DNA from: Rhynchopus euleeides | Taxonomy: Eukaryota > Euglenozoa > Diplonemea > Diplonemida > Diplonemidae | NCBI GenBank assembly: GCA_963210315.1 | Contig: OY723269.1 | Span: 1,054,001 to 1,118,000 of the forward strand | Length of the DNA: 64,000 nt | Direction: 5' to 3' | Part shown: positions 11,515 through 22,400 of the stretch, in pieces | How positions within the stretch are numbered: the stretch's first letter is position 1 | Layout: each line of letters starts with the position of its first letter | Program-made: the position numbers and the translations under genes | Notes under the pieces: generated by a model | Told to the model about the DNA's origin: nothing | Seen by the model: the letters and a program-made list of their open reading frames with translations, nothing else | Databases searched by the model: none

Positions 11515-14151
11515 ATGTTCTCCCGGATAGCATGTGTGGCGGTGTGCGTCTTCCTGACGGACACAGCGTGGGGTGAGTGCGAGAACCGGCGGTTGTTGAA
11601 TGGTTGGGGCTGGTCGGCGAGGCTGGGGCCAATGGAGCATGACATCTCCATCGGGTGCAGCTACTTCGCCGAGGATCCACCCAGCTGCCTGGAGAGTGTC
11701 GGGCTCGCGTACGCGGATTCCATCACCGCAAGAGAGGCGTGCTGCGCCTGTGGCGGTGGGCTGGAAGAGGGTAATACGCACGCCCCTTTGCCTGGGACCC
11801 CCACATTCTTGCCGCCCCGCCCTCAGTGCGTGGACAGGGTGCTGGCCGACGGTGCTGAGTGGGAGCTCACGACGCTCACGTGGAGCGAGCCCAGAAACTG
11901 CGCGTGGTTTGGAAGTGACCCCGCTCACTGCCAGGGGGGCCTCGCCACGACGAAGGACGTGTACACCGCAAAGGAGGCGTGCTGTGTGTGCGGTGGTGGG
12001 CTGCTGCCGCATGAGACGTACGCCCCTGCCACCTCTGCACCTGCGACTCTCGCCCCTCCGACATTCACACCGTCCCGCCCCGGGTGTGTGGACAGGACGC
12101 TGGCCGGCGTTGATTGGTCCTCCAACTCGCGGCTTCGCTGGGCAACCTGCGCGTGGTTTGGGAGTGACCCGCGTAATTGTGTGTCCTGGGAGGCTTCGAG
12201 GCGCAACGTGTACACCGCGGGGGAGGCGTGCTGTGTGTGCGGTGGTGGGCTCGGGCCGGGTGAGACGAACATCCCTCCCACCCCTGCACCGCCGACTCCC
12301 GCCCCTCTGACATTCCAGCCGATTCCCGCTGGGTGTGTCGACAGGTCGATGCCTGAGGGTGGTATGTGGTCCGCTTACCCCCAGAATTGGCTGGTGCGGA
12401 CAGTGAACTGCACCTACTTTGAAAGTGACCCCAGCCACTGTGGATGGAGCGTTGCTTCGACGCGCAACGTGTACATCGCAAAGGAGGCGTGCTGTGTGTG
12501 CGGTGGTGGGCTCGGAGCGGGCGAGACGAACGTCCCTGCCACCCCTGCACCTGCGACACCTGCTCCTGAGACCGACATGCCGGTCGACCCCAGCCAGTGC
12601 GTGGACAAGCTGCACCCCGACGGCTCTGAGTGGACCTACAGTTCGGGGAGGTGGCTCTCCGGAAACTGCACCACGCTGAGAAGGGCTGCACGCCGGCACG
12701 AGTGCAACAAATGGGCGGGGGCAAAGGAGGCGTGCTGTGCATGCGGTGGTGGGCTCGGACCGGGTGAGACGAACATCCCTGCCACCCCTGCACCACCGAC
12801 TCCCGCCCCTCTGACATTCCAGCCGATTCCCGCTGGGTGTGTCGACAGGTCGATGCCTGGGGGTGGTATGTGGTCCGCTTACCCCCAGAACTGGCTGGTG
12901 CGGACGGTGAACTGCACCTACTTTGAAAGTGACCCCAGTCACTGTGGATGGGGCGTTGCTTCGACGCGCAACGTGTACACCGCAAAGGAGGCGTGCTGTG
13001 TGTGCGGTGGTGGGCTCGGGCCGGGTGAGACGAACGTCCCTGCCACCCCTGCACCGCCGACTCCCGCCCCTCTGACATTCCAGCCGATCCCCGCTGGGTG
13101 TGTCGACAGGTCGATGCCTGGGGGTGGTGTGTGGTCCGCTTACAAATGGACGCGGTCAAGGGACTGCACCTACTTTGAAAGTGACCCCAGTCACTGTGGA
13201 TGGAGCATTGCTTCGACGCGCAACGTGTACACCGCAAAGGAGGCGTGCTGTGTGTGCGGTGGTGGGCTCGCAGCGGGCGAGATGAACGTCCCTGCCACCC
13301 CTGCACCTGCGACACCTGTTCCTGAGACCGACACGCCGGTCGACCCCAGCCAGTGCGTGGACAAGCCTCGCCCCGACGGCGCTGAGTGGACCTACAAGTC
13401 GGGGGGGTGGTGGCGGCTCTCCGGAAACTGCACCACGCTGAGAAGCGCTGCACACCGGCACGAGTGCAACAACTGGGAGGGGGCAAAGGAGGCGTGCTGT
13501 GCATGCGGTGGTGGGGTCGCACCGGGTGAGACGAACCCCCCTGCCATCACCCCTGCACCTACGCAGTGCGAGGACCTGCGGTTGTTGAATGGTTGGGACT
13601 GGTCGGCACGGCTGGGACCAGTGGGGCATGACATCTCCATCGGCTGCAGCTACTTCGACGAGGATCCACCCAGCTGCCTGGAGAGTGTCGGGATCGTGCA
13701 TGCGGATTCCATCACCGCAAGAGAGGCGTGCTGCGCTTGTGGCGGTGGGGAGGGTGTGAATGTGACTGCGACTGGCGCACAAAATGAGACGAACAGCTCT
13801 GCCACCCCTGCACCTGCGACACCTGTTCCTGAGACCGCCATGCCGGTCGACCCCAGCCAGTGTGTGGACAAGCCGCAGCACGACGGCTCTGAGTGGACCT
13901 ACAAGTCGGGGGAGTGGCTCTCCGGAAACTGCACCACGCTGAGAAGGCCTGCACGCTGGCACGAGTGCAACAAATGGGCGGGGGCAAAGGAGGCGTGCTG
14001 TGCATGCGGTGGTGGGTTCAACCCAGGTGAGACGCGAGCCGACACCCAAGCCAACACCCGAGCCGACATCCAAGCCGACACCGGTTCCGACCGGGACGGC
14101 CAGGTCGGATGTGTCCAGCTTCTGCACGAGGGACCAGGACTGCCGCCTTGA
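11515..14151 (+). CDS. secreted cysteine-rich repeat protein, ten modules, frameshifted
   Basis: ATG 11515 is preferred over 11488 because only the former is conserved in the second copy. It is followed by a signal peptide of about 20 residues (MFSRIACVAVCVFL). Ten modules follow, each about 50-60 residues with the pattern C-(E/V)D-x-W-C-x(W/Y)F-x2-DP-x2-C-ACCxCGGG, joined by Thr/Pro/Ala linkers. Modules of this type occur in secreted and surface proteins of many algae and protists. The second copy continues into a stalk, a globular domain, a membrane helix and a tail. Here a 35-base deletion at about 14034 shifts the frame, adds a novel ~40-residue tail and stops at 14151, so this product should be secreted rather than anchored. 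The residue count is 878. Whether the shift is real or an assembly error needs reads. Confidence 0.8.
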   Translation: MFSRIACVAVCVFLTDTAWGECENRRLLNGWGWSARLGPMEHDISIGCSYFAEDPPSCLESVGLAYADSITAREACCACGGGLEEGNTHAPLPGTPTFLPPRPQCVDRVLADGAEWELTTLTWSEPRNCAWFGSDPAHCQGGLATTKDVYTAKEACCVCGGGLLPHETYAPATSAPATLAPPTFTPSRPGCVDRTLAGVDWSSNSRLRWATCAWFGSDPRNCVSWEASRRNVYTAGEACCVCGGGLGPGETNIPPTPAPPTPAPLTFQPIPAGCVDRSMPEGGMWSAYPQNWLVRTVNCTYFESDPSHCGWSVASTRNVYIAKEACCVCGGGLGAGETNVPATPAPATPAPETDMPVDPSQCVDKLHPDGSEWTYSSGRWLSGNCTTLRRAARRHECNKWAGAKEACCACGGGLGPGETNIPATPAPPTPAPLTFQPIPAGCVDRSMPGGGMWSAYPQNWLVRTVNCTYFESDPSHCGWGVASTRNVYTAKEACCVCGGGLGPGETNVPATPAPPTPAPLTFQPIPAGCVDRSMPGGGVWSAYKWTRSRDCTYFESDPSHCGWSIASTRNVYTAKEACCVCGGGLAAGEMNVPATPAPATPVPETDTPVDPSQCVDKPRPDGAEWTYKSGGWWRLSGNCTTLRSAAHRHECNNWEGAKEACCACGGGVAPGETNPPAITPAPTQCEDLRLLNGWDWSARLGPVGHDISIGCSYFDEDPPSCLESVGIVHADSITAREACCACGGGEGVNVTATGAQNETNSSATPAPATPVPETAMPVDPSQCVDKPQHDGSEWTYKSGEWLSGNCTTLRRPARWHECNKWAGAKEACCACGGGFNPGETRADTQANTRADIQADTGSDRDGQVGCVQLLHEGPGLPP

Positions 14152-14953
14152 CGGGATGGACCCTGCTGCGACGTGCGACGTCGGTGTGCGCGGCAGCACG
14201 TGCAAGTGCGTGACATCGGGCTATGCGCACGCGAACGAGCACGTTCCGCTGTGCATGGCAGATGCTGCCGCGGCGGTGTCGCTGGCCGCAAGGCTCGACT
14301 TCGGGCAGAACTCGGCGGCAGACGTGACGGCTGCTGCGAAGGCGGACCTCGTGGCCATGCTGGCCGCCATCCTCGGCGCTGTGCCGGGCGGCGTGGACAG
14401 CGTCGTGGTGCTGCGCGGCGGGTCGGGTTCGGGTTCGGGTGTCTCTGTGGCCGTGCTTGTGGCAGCCGACCCCAGCAAGGTGGCAGAGCTCGCGGCAGGG
14501 AACGAGACACTCCACACGCTCTTCAACACACGCTCCGGGTCCGGGTCGGTGCAGGCACAGCGCGCCGCCCGCACGCTGGCCGCCCTCTCGGCAACGGGCA
14601 GCGGGGTGAGCAGCGGGGCGGCGTGTGAGCTGCCCCACGCGACACACACCGTGCTGGACCAGAGCAACACGTGCCAGGCCGTGGGCTGCACGTCCGCGGC
14701 GGCGCGCACGATGGTCGGCACGCAGTACACCTGCCAGATCCGTGCGTCGTCGTCACCGTCGCCGTCGCCGTCGCCGTCGGAGAGCGACGACGACCTGAGT
14801 ACCGGGGCGCTTGTGGGCATCGTGGTGGGTGCCAGCATTGCCGCCCTCCTCGTGGTGGGCGGGGTGGTGGCCGTTGTGATGCGGAAGAAGAAGCCGGCCA
14901 CTCCCACCAACGAGCCGGCCAACGAGCCTGCCAAGGAGGTCGATCACGTGTAA
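14035..14953 (+). pseudogene. detached 3' coding region of the ten-module gene
   Basis: From about 14035 the sequence encodes, in a different frame, the stalk (EPTPKPTPEPTSKPTP), the globular domain, the membrane helix and the basic tail that the second copy keeps in frame. It is over 98% identical to 20829-21741 by eye. One visible change is Arg in place of Cys in the LFNT(R/C) motif. The region is still open to the natural stop at 14953, so it has not decayed much since the frameshift. It would be untranslated unless an unseen splice or recoding event restores the frame. Confidence 0.75.
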
Positions 14954-16535
14954 GACTCTGCGCACACGAGCAGGTATCTCAGGCACGGGCATCCACTGGC
15001 GAGTGTGTGTGTGTTGCACGCTGCATGATGTGCTGCGCCCAGGCAGTGCAACACCTCTCGGAGTTGTAGCACATCTGGCATCCTTCCCGTCCCTGCCCTC
15101 CGGGCTCCCTTGATAGCACCCACAGTCTCCTGCTCCCTGGGCTGTGTGTGTTGGCACCTGGCATTGCCGGTGTCAACGTCCTTCGTCTCTGTTCCACAAC
15201 ACGGCACGGGACGCCTGACCACCTCCGGGGTCCCTTGATAGCGCCCACAGTCCCATGCTCCCTGGGCTGTGGTGTCAGCAAGGGGTTCCGTTTTCTCTTT
15301 TGTTTTCCTATTGTCCTGTTGTCCCTTCCCTGCCCCACAGCTCCATTGCTCCCTGGGCTGTGTGTGTTGGCAAGGGGCCCGTTTTCATTTGCTGTTCTGT
15401 TTTTCCATCATGCACTAAAGCGGGAATGGGATGGGGTAGGTTCAATTTTTTGCCAATGCCGCACAAGGGAGAGCCCCATTGCGGTGCCCACCTCACCTCA
15501 TCAGAGGGTGAGGTGTGTCTCACCACAACCTGTCCCCATCCCATCCCCGTGTTCCGTGATGTATTATTCTGACACGTTTCATTCTTCGTGCCGCCAGCCA
15601 ACTCACGTTTCAGGGTACATTCCGTGTGCTCGACCCTCCGATGTCCCTGCTATATCTTTTGGTTTTGAGTCACCAAATTCTTGCCGCAGTCACAACGAGG
15701 CCCCGTGTTTCAAAGGCGGCGCACCCTTCCTGCGCATAGGTGTTTAAATGTTTGCGAGTGCCGCCTTGTTCGGCAGCATCTGTTTGTCCTGGACCGTTGT
15801 TTCTTTCAGACACAACAAGAAGCTTATCGCACTGAGAAAGATAGTTGGCCGCGCTTTGGGTGGGCAAACACAATCTGACTCTGCGCACCTTCACACCAAT
15901 CTTCATCGGGAAAAACACGTGAGGTTTCTTCACCCGGGTTTGGCTCAAAAAAAATACCCGTATCTTTTTCTATCAACATGCCTTGTCAGTTAGGAAAAGG
16001 GGTCTGCGGCCACCACGTCGTTCTATAGTAGTGCTCAAGATTCCTGCCAGTTAGGGAATGAGATCCGCGGCAAGCACATGTTGCATCTTGTGAGTGGAGT
16101 CGAACATTTCATGTCTGAGAATCGCGCTGTCTGCTGGGTGGATTGCAAGGAAGGAAGGAAGCAGCCCTGCCCATGCCCCCGCCCCTGCCCCCATCCTTCG
16201 CTGTGCCTGCAAACCGTCTCCCGCAGTTAACCTTGTGCACTTTGGAGGGCACCTCCTCCGTCCTGAATGCAGGAACTCACGCAACCACATCTTTGGTTTT
16301 GAGTCGCCAAAATGATTGCCGCAGTCACAACGAGTCACCGTGTCCCAAAGGCGACACACCCTTCCTGCCCCTGTCTGCCCCCCCCCCCTCCCCACCCCCT
16401 CACACCACAGGAAACAAGGTGCTGGGAGGCCTTGCTTTCCATTCATTCTGCCCCCCCCCCCCCCCCCACCCCGTCACACCACAGGCAAGTGCCCCATCCC
16501 CCCCCCCCTCTCATTCTCCGTGGTGGGGGGGGGGG
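14954..16535. other. intergenic, duplicated 3' flank and local repeat
   Basis: Bases 14954-15737 are shared with the second block. Within this region CTCCCTGGGCTGTG recurs several times about 100 bp apart. A ~85 bp unit containing GGTTTTGAGTC and GCCGCAGTCACAACGAG occurs at about 15655-15737 and again at about 16285-16370. Bases 16040-16290 are a more diverged relative of 22625-22885. The end is a long C tract with CACACCACAG sites and a G run directly before ATG 16536. Confidence 0.6.
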
Positions 16536-18521
16536 ATGGCGACGGATTTGCGGGAGCGGTCGCGGCATTTGCTGCAGGAGGCGTTGCGACTTGGCCGCAC
16601 GCTTGTCGCCCAGGGCCGCGGCCCATACGCCTACGCAATGTACGACGCGCTGTGCACCTCACGCGGCTCCGCCGCAGACCGCCTCGCCCCACAAGAGGAA
16701 GCCTTACTCCGCATGCGCATGTGCGACATTGCCCTGGGCTGGGCACGGGAGGCCAGCCTCCGCCCCGTGAAGAACTGCATCGAAGAGCTGGCCCGCCTGC
16801 ACGCCCGGTTCTCCCTCTCCGCCGAGATGGTGCTCCGCTTCACCTCCCTCCGCATCCGCGCGTGCCGCCACCTCGACCCGGGCGACCCCCACAAGCTTCT
16901 CCCCCTCCTCGACGACGCCGCCACCGAGGCCAAGGCCTTCGCCAAGCCACGCTGGGCACGCTACTTCGCCTCCCTCCGCGCCCTCCACACGCCCCTCATG
17001 GGCCTGGCCACGCCCGGCGGCTCCACCCACCCCCTCGACGCAGGCGCCCCACAGCACGCCAGCGCGCGGGAGGCGTCACACCTCCTCCTCAACGGCAGCG
17101 CCCCCAGCAGGCAAACCGACCCACAGGACGACGAGCTGCCTGAGGAGCAGCAGAGCGACACCACCACCCCCCAGGCCCTCCCGGGGGCGAAGCGGAAGAG
17201 GGGGGTCGGCAGGGCGGTGCGGGGTGCGGTGGGGGAGCTGCTCACCCGCTACAGCGCTGCAGCCGGGGGGTGCAAGAGGGCCCGCCTGGAGGGGGGGTGC
17301 GTTGGGAGGGCCGCGGCGGAACACCGGCGGCAGGGGAAATTCCCGAAGGGCAGGCTCGCCGAGGCGATGGATGACGATGGGGTATACTACCCCTGCACTG
17401 TGCAGCGGGGGGCTTACGAAGGGTCCTGCCTCATCCGCTTCAGCGGGGAGGAGTCCCTCCGCCTCCTTGGCTCGGCTTGCATGCAGCGTGTCGAGGGGAT
17501 GACCCAATGGGAGCTCGTTGGATTTCCCCGGCAGCACGGGGCTGAAGAACTCGCATCCCTCAGCAGGGCTCTCCTCTGGGCCTCCCAGGGAAAGCGCCGA
17601 CGGGCACTCCACGCCGCAGAGGCGTCTGTCGCCAGCCTGCGCCGCACCGCCTCACGCCAGGCCCTATCCTACGCAGCAGAGGTTGCGCTCCGGCTCCTCT
17701 CCTGCCACATGCAGTGCGCGATGCTGGACGCGGTTTCCGCCTCCGCCTCCCTTCTCGCCGCAGCGGGCGTCGCGACGGAGCGGGGCATCGCACACCTCCT
17801 CCACAGCATCCACCTCGCTGCAGCGCCTGTCCTCCTCCTGTCGGGCCGCCCCGAGGCAGCGCTTGAGCATCTTGGCGTCGCGTTGCGGAGCCTCAACCCC
17901 AGCGTTGCCCTCTGCGCTGCCGCACTGCGTGTCACGATGACCCCGCCTGCAAACCGGGGGAGGTCGGGGGGCCTCCGGCACAGCCTCGACGCTGCGTGGC
18001 ATGACCTGCGCAGCAAGGCGGTGGCATGGGGTGACGGGGACCTGCCGCAGGTCTGCCGGTTCGCAGCGGAGGTTGCTGCGATGCACGGCGTCGATGCGGC
18101 GCGGGCCATGTGTCTCTCAGCTGGAGGTGAAGACGCAGAAGGCCCCGGTGGTGTCGAATTGCCTGAGCAGGAGGTGAGATCGGAATTTGCAGATGGAAGC
18201 GCGGATGCGGCGCATGCGGCTTACTGGGCAGCAATGCACGGTGTGGCTGCTGCAGGCGTAGGGGAGGTGGGTGCGGAGGATGGGTCGTCTGGCGCCACGC
18301 CGGCACCCCCTGCAGTGCTGGATGCGCTGCGCGCCGCATCCGCCCCGTCTCTATGCGAGAGGGGCATCGAGCTGGACCTTGCCCTGCGGTTCCCCCAGGC
18401 AGGTGGTGATGGTGCCGACGGACTCCCTGACGCCCTGCAGCGCATCCCTGCACCGCAGCCAGGCGTGGTCGCTGAGATTGCTGCCTGGCTGCCGGGGCTC
18501 CCTGCGTATCCCACGGGCTGA
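16536..18521 (+). CDS. alpha-helical repeat protein with Tudor-like insert
   Basis: ATG 16536 follows a G run, and the upstream in-frame extension has poor composition. The product is 661 residues. Residues 1-170 and 320-540 are short amphipathic helices rich in Ala, Leu and Arg, like a TPR or other alpha-solenoid. Between them, around residues 270-325, lies a segment with GRLAEAMDDDGVYYPCTVQR and a strand-like RFSGEE that resembles a Tudor/Agenet-type barrel. A basic patch (AKRKRGVGRAVRG) precedes it. The layout loosely recalls cohesin-loader or anaphase-promoting TPR subunits, but I see no diagnostic motif. The gene lies between the two copies of the cysteine-rich gene and is not itself duplicated here. 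Confidence 0.75.
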   Translation: MATDLRERSRHLLQEALRLGRTLVAQGRGPYAYAMYDALCTSRGSAADRLAPQEEALLRMRMCDIALGWAREASLRPVKNCIEELARLHARFSLSAEMVLRFTSLRIRACRHLDPGDPHKLLPLLDDAATEAKAFAKPRWARYFASLRALHTPLMGLATPGGSTHPLDAGAPQHASAREASHLLLNGSAPSRQTDPQDDELPEEQQSDTTTPQALPGAKRKRGVGRAVRGAVGELLTRYSAAAGGCKRARLEGGCVGRAAAEHRRQGKFPKGRLAEAMDDDGVYYPCTVQRGAYEGSCLIRFSGEESLRLLGSACMQRVEGMTQWELVGFPRQHGAEELASLSRALLWASQGKRRRALHAAEASVASLRRTASRQALSYAAEVALRLLSCHMQCAMLDAVSASASLLAAAGVATERGIAHLLHSIHLAAAPVLLLSGRPEAALEHLGVALRSLNPSVALCAAALRVTMTPPANRGRSGGLRHSLDAAWHDLRSKAVAWGDGDLPQVCRFAAEVAAMHGVDAARAMCLSAGGEDAEGPGGVELPEQEVRSEFADGSADAAHAAYWAAMHGVAAAGVGEVGAEDGSSGATPAPPAVLDALRAASAPSLCERGIELDLALRFPQAGGDGADGLPDALQRIPAPQPGVVAEIAAWLPGLPAYPTG

Positions 18522-19447
18522 GGGGTGGGGGAGGAGGGAGGGGGGGGGGCAGGTGTGGTCATATGCCGGGGCCGGAGGCAGTTTTCTCCCGGTGGAGAGG
18601 TGAAAAGTCGCCTTTTGTATTCTCCTCCCCGAAAACCCGAGGGAAAATTTTGCTATTTTTATTGGGGAGGGGGGGGGGGGGTGGGCGCGGCCTGCGCAAG
18701 TTCCCAAGAACAAAGCGAGCGTCTCTGGGGACGGACATCAAGAAGTCACCGTGCTCGTCAACTGCTCCGGCAGATGGAGGACAACCACCTACTGCAGGAA
18801 GCCTGGCCCCACATCATGTCAGCATGCCGCGCCGCCCACCAGAGACGGGGCAGTGGCACATATGCCTCCTCATGTGCTGGACAGAGCAGCGTCCGTGGCA
18901 GGGCGTATCATCGCTGCTTATGTGGCAGTTGATCCACAGTGACACTGACAACGTGCCCGCCGATAAACAGGAGGCGCAAGCGCGCGAGCAAAAAAATGAC
19001 ATCACTCCTTTATCCAGATCAACTCGCCACAACAAGTTTTGCCGTACTGGCGAATCGGGAGGACACTGTGCCCGGGGGTCAAAAATCCCTATCCGTATGA
19101 CTTCCCCTGGGGGAGGGGAGGGGTCGCCTCTCCACATGCAGCGTTTGCTGCTTGGAGGGCAGCGTTGCCTTGGCCACAAGTGTGGCACAGCAAATGGTCT
19201 CTAGATGCACTGCTCGTTTTAGAGGAGAGCTTCGCTCTCCGTAGGAGGGCGTCCATAGATTCTCGGTCGTTCTTCAACGCACCGAACTTGGGGTCGGTAG
19301 CAGATGCTGGAGAAGCGGCTGGACGACACAGTAGTACCACAACCCCACCCTCTTCAGAATGAGACACGTCTGCACACACTGATGGCTCGTGACACGCGCC
19401 TGTGGCCTTCACATGTCACAGCTCTCCATACCCCCAGGCGCACAGCT
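18522..19447. other. intergenic spacer between duplication blocks
   Basis: It starts with G runs and CT-rich sequence. Around 18720-18930 one frame has a mildly protein-like stretch (HVLDRAASVAGRIIAAYVAV) ending in a stop, perhaps a fossil of a mobile element. Nothing else is supportable. Confidence 0.35.
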
Positions 19448-22400
19448 CAACACCACCACCAGCCATATCCCACCCGCCCCCTCTGTAACGCACCACCACC
19501 ACCACCACCACGCACATCCCCACCAGCTCAGCAGGAATGTTCTCCCGGATAGCATGTGTGGCGGTGTGCGTCTTCCTGACGGACACAGCGTGGGGTGAGT
19601 GCGAGAACCGGCGGTTGTTGAATGGTTGGGGCTGGTCGGCGCGGCTGGGGCCAATGGAGCATGACATCTCCATCGGGTGCAGCTACTTCGACGAGGATCC
19701 ACCCAGCTGCCTGGAGAGTGTCGGGCTCGTGTACGCGGATTCCATCACCGCAAGAGAGGCGTGCTGCGCCTGTGGCGGTGGGCTGGAAGAGGGTAATACG
19801 CACGCCCCTTTGCCTGGGACCCCCACATTCTTGCCGCCCCGCCCTCAGTGCGTGGACAGGGTGCTGGCCGACGGTGCTGAGTGGGAGCTCACGACGCTCA
19901 CGTGGAGCGAGCCCAGAAACTGCGCGTGGTTTGGAAGTGACCCCGCTCACTGCCAGGGGGGCCTCGCCACGACGAAGGACGTGTACACCGCAAAGGAGGC
20001 GTGCTGTGTGTGCGGTGGTGGGCTGCTGCCGCATGAGACGTACGCCCCTGCCACCTCTGCACCTGCGACTCTCGCCCCTCCGACATTCACACCGTCCCGC
20101 CCCGGGTGTGTGGACAGGACGCTGGCCGGCGTTGATTGGTCCTCCAACTCGCGGCTTCGCTGGGCAACCTGCGCGTGGTTTGGGAGTGACCCGCGTAATT
20201 GTGTGTCCTGGGAGGCTTCGAGGCGCAACGTGTACACCGCGGGGGAGGCGTGCTGTGTGTGCGGTGGTGGGCTCGGGCCGGGTGAGACGAACATCCCTCC
20301 CACCCCTGCACCGCCGACTCCCGCCCCTCTGACATTCCAGCCGATTCCCGCTGGGTGTGTCGACAGGTCGATGCCTGAGGGTGGTATGTGGTCCGCTTAC
20401 CCCCAGAATTGGCTGGTGCGGACAGTGAACTGCACCTACTTTGAAAGTGACCCCAGCCACTGTGGATGGAGCGTTGCTTCGACGCGCAACGTGTACATCG
20501 CAAAGGAGGCGTGCTGTGTGTGCGGTGGTGGGCTCGGAGCGGGCGAGACGAACGTCCCTGCCACCCCTGCACCTGCGACACCTGCTCCTGAGACCGACAT
20601 GCCGGTCGACCCCAGCCAGTGCGTGGACAAGCTGCACCCCGACGGCTCTGAGTGGACCTACAGTTCGGGGAGGTGGCTCTCCGGAAACTGCACCACGCTG
20701 AGAAGGGCTGCACGCCGGCACGAGTGCAACAAATGGGCGGGGGCAAAGGAGGCGTGCTGTGCATGCGGTGGTGGGCTCGGACCGGGTGAGACGGACGTCC
20801 CTGCCATCACCCCTACACCGACGACTCGCGAGCCGACACCCAAGCCAACACCCGAGCCGACATCCAAGCCGACACCGGTTCCGACCGGGACGGCCAGGTC
20901 GGATGTGTCCAGCTTCTGCACGAGGGACCAGGACTGCCGCCTTGACGGGATGGACCCTGCTGCGACGTGCGACGTCGGTGTGCGCGGCAGCACGTGCAAG
21001 TGCGTGACATCGGGCTATGCGCACGCGAACGAGCACGTGCCGCTGTGCTTGGCAGACGCTGCCACGGCGGTGTCGCTGGCCGCAAGGCTCGACTTCGGGC
21101 AGAACTCGGCGGCAGACGTGACGGCTGCTGCGAAGGCGGACCTCGTGGCCACGCTGGCCGCCATCCTCGGCGCTGTGCCGGGCGGCGTGGACAGCGTCGT
21201 GGTGCTGCGCGGCGGGTCGGGTTCGGGTTCGGGTGTCTCTGTGGCCGTGCTTGTGGCAGCCGACCCCAGCAAGGTGGCAGAGCTCGCGGCAGGGAACGAG
21301 ACACTCCACACGCTCTTCAACACATGCTCCGGGTCCGGGTCGGTGCAGGCACAGCGCGCCGCCCGCACGCTGGCCGCCCTCTCGGCAACGGGCAGCGGGG
21401 TGAGCAGCGGGGCGGCGTGTGAGCTGCCCCACGCGACACACACCGTGCTGGACCAGAGCAACACGTGCCAGGCCGTGGGCTGCACGTCCGCGGCGGCGCG
21501 CACGATGGTCGGCACGCAGTACACCTGCCAGATCCGTGCGTCGTCGTCACCGTCGCCGTCGCCGTCGGAGAGCGACGACGACCTGAGTACCGGGGCGCTT
21601 GTGGGCATCGTGGTGGGTGCCAGCATTGCCGCCCTCCTCGTGGTGGGCGGGGTGGTGGCCGTTGTGATGCGGAAGAAGAAGCCGGCCACTCCCACCAACG
21701 AGCCGGCCAACGAGCCTGCCAAGGAGGTCGATCACGTGTAAGACTCTGCGCACACGAGCAGGTATCTCAGGCACGGGCATCCACTGGCGAGTGTGTGTGT
21801 GTGTGTTGCACGCTGCATGATGTGCTGCGCCCAGGCAGTGCAACACCTCTCGGAGTTGTAGCACATCTGGCATCCTTCCCGTCCCTGCCCTCCGGGCTCC
21901 CTTGATAGCACCCACAGTCTCCTGCTCCCTGGGCTGTGTGTGTTGGCACCTGGCATTGCCGGTGTCAACGTCCTTCGTCTCTGTTCCACAACACGGCACG
22001 GGACGCCTGACCACCTCCGGGGTCCCTTGATAGCGCCCACAGTCCCATGCTCCCTGGGCTGTGGTGTCGGCAAGGGGTTCCGTTTTCTCTTTTGTTTTCC
22101 TATTGTCCTGTTGTCCCTTCCCAGCCCCACAGCTCCATTGCTCCCTGGGCTGTGTGTGTTGGCAAGGGGCCCGTTTTCATTTGCTGTTCTGTTTTTCTAT
22201 CATGCACTAAAGCGGGAATGGGATGGGGCAGGTTCAATTTTTTGCCAATGCCGCACAAGGGAGAGCCCCATTGCGGTGCCCACCTCACCTCATCAGAGGG
22301 CGAGGTGTGTCTCACCACAACCTGTCCCCATCCCATCACCGTGTTCCGTGATGTATTATTCTGACACGTTTCATTCTTCGTGCCGCCAGCCAACTCACGT

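Larger units (their letters stand above)
11068..15737 (+). repeat. segmental duplication, block 1
   Basis: This block is nearly identical to 19448-22529, starting at CAACACCACC and ending at CCTTCCTGCGCAT. It carries the ten-module gene and ~780 bp of 3' flank. Compared with block 2 it has about 350 extra bases upstream of the ATG, lying between two CAC runs (about 11113-11132 and 11470-11488). It also has five extra modules in the gene and lacks 35 bases at 14034. The flanking microsatellites differ slightly: one fewer GT pair and one more CCGTCG unit than block 2. Confidence 0.9.

Noticed and set aside
11506-13522. Long minus-strand frames opposite the cysteine-rich genes (also at 19528-21441)
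   Set aside because: They mirror the module repeats; composition is His/Arg/Pro/Cys-rich with no signal peptide or known fold.
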